From Thermoprotei archaeon (GTDB taxonomy: Archaea; Thermoproteota; Thermoprotei; QMSL01), in the NCBI GenBank assembly GCA_003650925.1, contig QMSP01000021.1, positions 1 to 34,264 of the forward strand: 34,264 bases of DNA, given 5' to 3'. The number at the start of each line of letters is the position of its first letter. The stretch's first letter is position 1. The position numbers and the translations under genes were made by a program. This document shows positions 31,022 through 34,264 of this stretch, piece after piece. The notes below the pieces were generated by a model that saw only the letters and a program-made list of their open reading frames with translations, searched no databases and was not told the origin of the DNA.

Positions 31022-31882
31022 ATGGCAGACAAAAAGGTGATGTGGATGCTTAGGGATAATATAATTAAATACGGGGATTTACCGAAGGATAGGAGAGAGG
31101 AGGTCAAAGAAATAATCAGAAACTTAAGAGAGAGGGATTATGGCTATGGGAAGATAAGAAGGTACCTCAGAGAAAACTTCAATATCGAGATACCAGTAGC
31201 TACATTACACAAACTAGTCAGGATAAAACTGAAAGATAAGAAATGGATTAAAAAGGTGCCAATATCTTGGGAGCCAAAGAGATGCAAAGAATTAGCATAT
31301 ATTATAGGAGTAACGCTAGGAGATGGAAGCATTACAACAAAGGATTACAGATACTGTTTCCGAGTCGAAAATATTGAAGTGAGTAAAAGAGGAGAATGCC
31401 ATTATCCATTCATAGAGTGTGTAGCCATGGCATTGAGAAAACTAGGGCTAGAGCCACAAATATACAGGTACAAGAGAAGGGGCACATGGTATTGGGGAGT
31501 AATGGTGTACTCTAAGAAGTTTACACTATTCTTAAAAAGCATAAGAGAGGATCCAGAGGAAGCCAAGAAGTACATCAAGGGCTATGAAGCAGAGTTCCTC
31601 AGGGGTTTCTATGAGTCAGAGGGGTGCTTATACGCTCGGTCGCCAACAAACTACGATATAAGGATCATCAATGCAAGTAAAGAATACATTAGCTTAGCCT
31701 CTTGGGCTTTGGATAGACTAGGAATTCAGCATACAATGCATATATACAAGAGGAGGAAGCCACTAAAGGACATTATCGTAATATATATTGGAAGGGATGC
31801 TAAGAAGTTTTTGAAAATTATTAGACCAGTAATAAAATGTAGGATAGTTGATAATCCCCCAAAGGCCCCCCAAGCCCTATGA
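31022..31882 (+). CDS. Free-standing LAGLIDADG homing endonuclease
   Basis: The 286-residue protein has two LAGLIDADG motifs: AYIIGVTLGDGS (about residues 92-103) and FLRGFYESEG (about 192-201), each with an acidic residue for metal-dependent cutting. It is therefore a single-chain, two-domain endonuclease. An N-terminal helix-turn-helix (RERDYGYGKIRRYL...VPVATLHKL-like, residues 36-65) may help DNA recognition. It stands alone between two metabolic genes and is not within an rRNA, tRNA or protein gene, so it is not obviously part of an intron or intein. Codon use appears AT-richer than in neighbours (many ATA/AAA), consistent with transfer. Target site unknown. Confidence 0.87.
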   Translation: MADKKVMWMLRDNIIKYGDLPKDRREEVKEIIRNLRERDYGYGKIRRYLRENFNIEIPVATLHKLVRIKLKDKKWIKKVPISWEPKRCKELAYIIGVTLGDGSITTKDYRYCFRVENIEVSKRGECHYPFIECVAMALRKLGLEPQIYRYKRRGTWYWGVMVYSKKFTLFLKSIREDPEEAKKYIKGYEAEFLRGFYESEGCLYARSPTNYDIRIINASKEYISLASWALDRLGIQHTMHIYKRRKPLKDIIVIYIGRDAKKFLKIIRPVIKCRIVDNPPKAPQAL

Positions 31883-31939
31883 GACGTTCTATATTATCAT
31901 TGATTTAAAGGATATATTTTGTCTTCACCTTCTAGGCAA

Positions 31940-31956
31940 CACCTTCTTTTTCTAAC
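31940..31956 (+). terminator. T-rich tract after endonuclease gene
   Basis: ACCTTCTTTTTCT lies about 60 bases after the endonuclease stop; a probable archaeal T-tract terminator without a hairpin. Confidence 0.3.
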
Positions 31957-32023
31957 GTATTCGCATGATATATACTTGCAGAAATATTCCCTGAGATTAC
32001 TATTCATTTGGATAAATATTATG

Positions 32024-32040
32024 CCAATATTTAAATGTTC
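32024..32040 (+). promoter_or_regulatory. Dehydrogenase promoter with shared CCAATATTTA motif
   Basis: CCAATATTTAAATGTTC contains a TATA box predicting transcription from about 32057, 13 bases before ATG 32070. Its first ten bases equal part of the TrmB promoter at 29754-29763. Confidence 0.5.
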
Positions 32041-32069
32041 AAGGGAGCAATATTTGTCTTGGAGATACC

Positions 32070-33248
32070 ATGAAGGAGAGGATGTTGGCTGCAGTACTTC
32101 ATGGAGAGTGGAAGCCTAGACCTGACTACAAGCCCACTCCTGAGGAAGAGCGTACCAAGAAGGTTAAGCATGGGAGCAGGGTTTGGAGAAACACGGAGCT
32201 AAAGCTTGAGGAGATAGAAAAGCCAAAGCCTGGACCTCGACAGCTAGTTATAAGAGTGAAGGCTTGTGGCATATGCGGCTCCGATATCCATATGTACGAG
32301 AAGGACGAAGAAGGCTATATGCTCTATCCTGGCATGGTTAGGCTGCCAGTCGTCATAGGTCATGAACTCTCAGGCGAGGTGGTTGAAGTAGGCAGTGAAG
32401 TAAAAGAGTTCAAGCCTGGTGATGCTGTGACATGTGTTGAGATGTGGTATTGTGGAGAATGTCCAAACTGTAGGCGAGGATACTTCGACCACTGTATTAA
32501 CCTGGAAGAGATGGGCTTTACCAAGAATGGAGGCTTTGCTGAGTATCTCCTCGTAGATGCAAAGTACTGCTGGAAGATAGATACCTTCCTTGATGTCTAT
32601 AAGATCGAGGATAAGATGTACGAGGCTGGCTCATTGGTGGAGCCATTCAGCGTAGCCTACAAGGCTATGTTCATCAGAGCAGGCGGTTTCTTCCCAGGAG
32701 CATACGTCGTAGTATACGGCTGTGGTCCTATCGGACTTGCTTGTATAATGTTGTCAAAGGCAGCTGGAGCGGGCAAGGTGATAGCCTTTGAGATCATACC
32801 TGAGCGAATAGAGCTGGCTAAGAAAGTAGGAGCTGACTACGTCTTCAACCCTAAGGAGCTGGAGAGAGAAGGCAAGACAATTCATGAGGTGATCCTTGAT
32901 GTCACAGGAGGATGGGGAGCAGACCTACAAGTCGAGGCTGCAGGCTATCCTCCACTACTATCAGAGATGCAGAAATGCCTAGCTGTAGGAGGGAAGATAA
33001 CTTGGATAGGAAGAGCCGACCGTGAGACTCCTATATGGCTTGAATACTTCCAGGTAAGGAGCTCTCAGATATATGGCAGTCAAGGCCATGTAGACATGGC
33101 TCCCTTCATGTGGGTTATAAGGATGGTCTCCGCTGGAATGATCGATCCCACCAAGATCATAACTGCTCGCTTCAAGCTCTCTGAAGTGCACAAGGCCATG
33201 GAGAGGGCCAGTGAGAGGAAGGATGCGAAGATAACGATAAAGCCATGA
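32070..33248 (+). CDS. Zinc-dependent alcohol/polyol dehydrogenase (MDR superfamily)
   Basis: The 392-residue protein has the catalytic-zinc motif CGICGSDIH, then GHELSGEVVEVG, the structural-zinc cysteines in CGECPNCRRGYFDHC, and a Rossmann motif VVVYGCGPIGLACIMLSKAAGAG with an acidic residue (FEI) that favours NAD. This is the layout of threonine, sorbitol and related medium-chain dehydrogenases. An N-terminal extension of about 45 charged residues precedes the usual start region. ATG 32070 follows GGAG and a promoter at 32024-32040. It converges on the Gfo/Idh gene, so the two likely belong to one sugar or polyol pathway. The substrate is unknown. Confidence 0.9.
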   Translation: MKERMLAAVLHGEWKPRPDYKPTPEEERTKKVKHGSRVWRNTELKLEEIEKPKPGPRQLVIRVKACGICGSDIHMYEKDEEGYMLYPGMVRLPVVIGHELSGEVVEVGSEVKEFKPGDAVTCVEMWYCGECPNCRRGYFDHCINLEEMGFTKNGGFAEYLLVDAKYCWKIDTFLDVYKIEDKMYEAGSLVEPFSVAYKAMFIRAGGFFPGAYVVVYGCGPIGLACIMLSKAAGAGKVIAFEIIPERIELAKKVGADYVFNPKELEREGKTIHEVILDVTGGWGADLQVEAAGYPPLLSEMQKCLAVGGKITWIGRADRETPIWLEYFQVRSSQIYGSQGHVDMAPFMWVIRMVSAGMIDPTKIITARFKLSEVHKAMERASERKDAKITIKP

Positions 33249-33279
33249 AATATAACAAAATTCAAAATATTTTTGTAAT

Positions 33280-34264
33280 TTACTGATATTTAACCTCCAC
33301 TGGCTTGCCTTCCCTGTATGATTCCCAACAAGCCTCAGCTATTTGAACAGCTCTTAATCCATCCTCGCCTGATACTAATGGCTTCTTATCCTCCACTATG
33401 CAGTCGATGAAGTGCTTATCCTCCTCAACATATGCATCGTAAAACCTCCTGAAGAACCAGGCCAGACCATAGTATGTTATGCCCCTTGAAGTCCCTATTG
33501 AGAAGAGTGTATCAGCGCTACAGCCGACGTAGAGAGTGCCTTCTGTGCCAAGAACCTCAGTTCTAAGATCATATCCAAAAGCTGACTTCCTACTTCCATG
33601 GATGAAGCCTAGTGCATCTCCCTCAAAGGTGAACTCTATGGCTACTACGTCCAAGTCGCCTTTCTCCTTCACCTCTTCATATATGTAGTTACCGCCTCTC
33701 ACATAGACAGTCCTCACCTCTGCACTCATGAGCCACCTCGCCATGTCGAAGTCATGCGATAACATGTCAAGGAATATTCCCCCACTGAGCTTGGTATCAG
33801 CTGCCCATCCTGGTGGCGGCGCGGGGTCTCTTGCTATGGCTATATACATGATAGGTCTTCCTATCTCGCCTTCCTCTATCTTCTTCTTAGCCTGCTGATA
33901 GGCATAGTCGAAACGTCTCATGTATGCTACTTGAAGCTTTACACCGGCCTTCTCAGCCTTGGCTACACACTCCTTAGACTCCTCTGATCTGACGGTTAAG
34001 GGCTTCTCGCAGAGGATGTGCTTGCCTGCCTCAGCAGCTTTAACTACCATCTCCTTGTGCAGATATGTCGGAGTACATATCACTACAGCGTCTACCTCAG
34101 GGTCTTCAAGGGCTTTATCATAGTCTGTATACCACTTCACCCCAAGCCTTTCAGCCTCAGCCTTGGCTAAGGCCTCATTCACATCAACAACAGCCACCAG
34201 TCTCGCTTTATCCACCTTTGAGCGGAAGATCTCTGCATGTATTCTCCCTATTCTCCCCAAGCCT
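33280..34264 (-). CDS. Gfo/Idh/MocA-family oxidoreductase (5' end cut by window)
   Basis: The frame runs off the right edge. It begins in the window with the second half of the N-terminal Rossmann loop (GLGRIGRIHAE), so only about eight to ten residues are missing; the TTG at 34258-34260 is an internal leucine. Further motifs are DPEVDAVVICTPTYLHKEM, the catalytic-region CEKPL and the substrate-binding GGIFLDMLSHDFDMARW with the conserved D-x-x-x-H. These match NAD(P)-dependent sugar dehydrogenases related to myo-inositol 2-dehydrogenase. It probably oxidises a sugar or inositol in the cytosol, working with the adjacent zinc dehydrogenase. A T-rich tract lies between the two convergent stops. 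Confidence 0.88.
   Translation of the reverse strand, partial: GLGRIGRIHAEIFRSKVDKARLVAVVDVNEALAKAEAERLGVKWYTDYDKALEDPEVDAVVICTPTYLHKEMVVKAAEAGKHILCEKPLTVRSEESKECVAKAEKAGVKLQVAYMRRFDYAYQQAKKKIEEGEIGRPIMYIAIARDPAPPPGWAADTKLSGGIFLDMLSHDFDMARWLMSAEVRTVYVRGGNYIYEEVKEKGDLDVVAIEFTFEGDALGFIHGSRKSAFGYDLRTEVLGTEGTLYVGCSADTLFSIGTSRGITYYGLAWFFRRFYDAYVEEDKHFIDCIVEDKKPLVSGEDGLRAVQIAEACWESYREGKPVEVKYQ

Noticed and set aside
31883-32069. Possible short gene in the gap before the dehydrogenase
   Set aside because: The frame from 31919 has no ribosome site, crosses the dehydrogenase promoter and start, and is AT-driven.
30827-32069. Endonuclease as part of an rRNA or tRNA intron
   Set aside because: Neither flank resembles rRNA or tRNA exons and no bulge-helix-bulge junction could be seen.
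34258-34260. TTG at 34260 as start of the Gfo/Idh gene
   Set aside because: It encodes a leucine within the Rossmann loop; the gene simply continues past the window edge.

Overview
The window looks like a piece of chromosome from a thermophilic archaeon, most likely in the Thermoproteota (crenarchaeal) lineage. Signs of this are TATA-box promoters about 25 bases before short or absent leaders, GGTG/GGAG-type ribosome sites, heavy AGA/AGG and ATA codon use, and archaeal families (UPF0282 hydrolase, TrmB regulator, UPF0248, HEPN/MNT pair, a box C/D guide RNA, short archaeal TnpB proteins). The species cannot be fixed from sequence alone. No rRNA, tRNA or CRISPR array was seen.

Layout. 1-5.5 kb: UPF0282 metallo-hydrolase, cation/proton antiporter with CBS domains, a GT4 glycosyltransferase and an unrecognised membrane protein. 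5.5-8.0 kb: a membrane-anchored GH99-like glycoside hydrolase gene split in two by a 1.4 kb TnpB element. 8.1-11.0 kb: an unknown protein, a radical SAM protein, and a Yip1-type membrane protein overlapping an anchored extracytoplasmic protein. 11.3-17.0 kb: amino-acid permease, UPF0248 protein and the two hydantoinase/oxoprolinase subunits. 17.0-24.5 kb: anchored M14 carboxypeptidase, BadF/NagK-type sugar kinase and a carbohydrate ABC transporter (binding protein, two permeases, and an ATPase on the other strand). 24.6-27.2 kb: box C/D guide RNA, HEPN/MNT pair and a second TnpB element. 27.2-34.3 kb: cysteinyl-tRNA synthetase, TrmB-type regulator, creatininase-family amidohydrolase, free-standing LAGLIDADG endonuclease, zinc-dependent dehydrogenase, and a Gfo/Idh/MocA oxidoreductase cut by the window end.

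How it fits together. Many genes serve uptake and breakdown of carbohydrate and amide compounds: ABC importer, sugar kinase, TrmB regulator, two sugar-type dehydrogenases, GH99-like hydrolase, hydantoinase, creatininase-like amidohydrolase, amino-acid permease and carboxypeptidase. Several adjacent promoters share short motifs that may be operators.

The most unusual part is the pair of TnpB elements. Each has a different tiny DNA-binding-protein-like gene overlapping the start of tnpB. Both share a noncoding module of about 150-180 bases upstream, with conserved blocks in the same order and a long inverted repeat. In the second element this module also contains the RNase P-like string GAGGAAAGTC.
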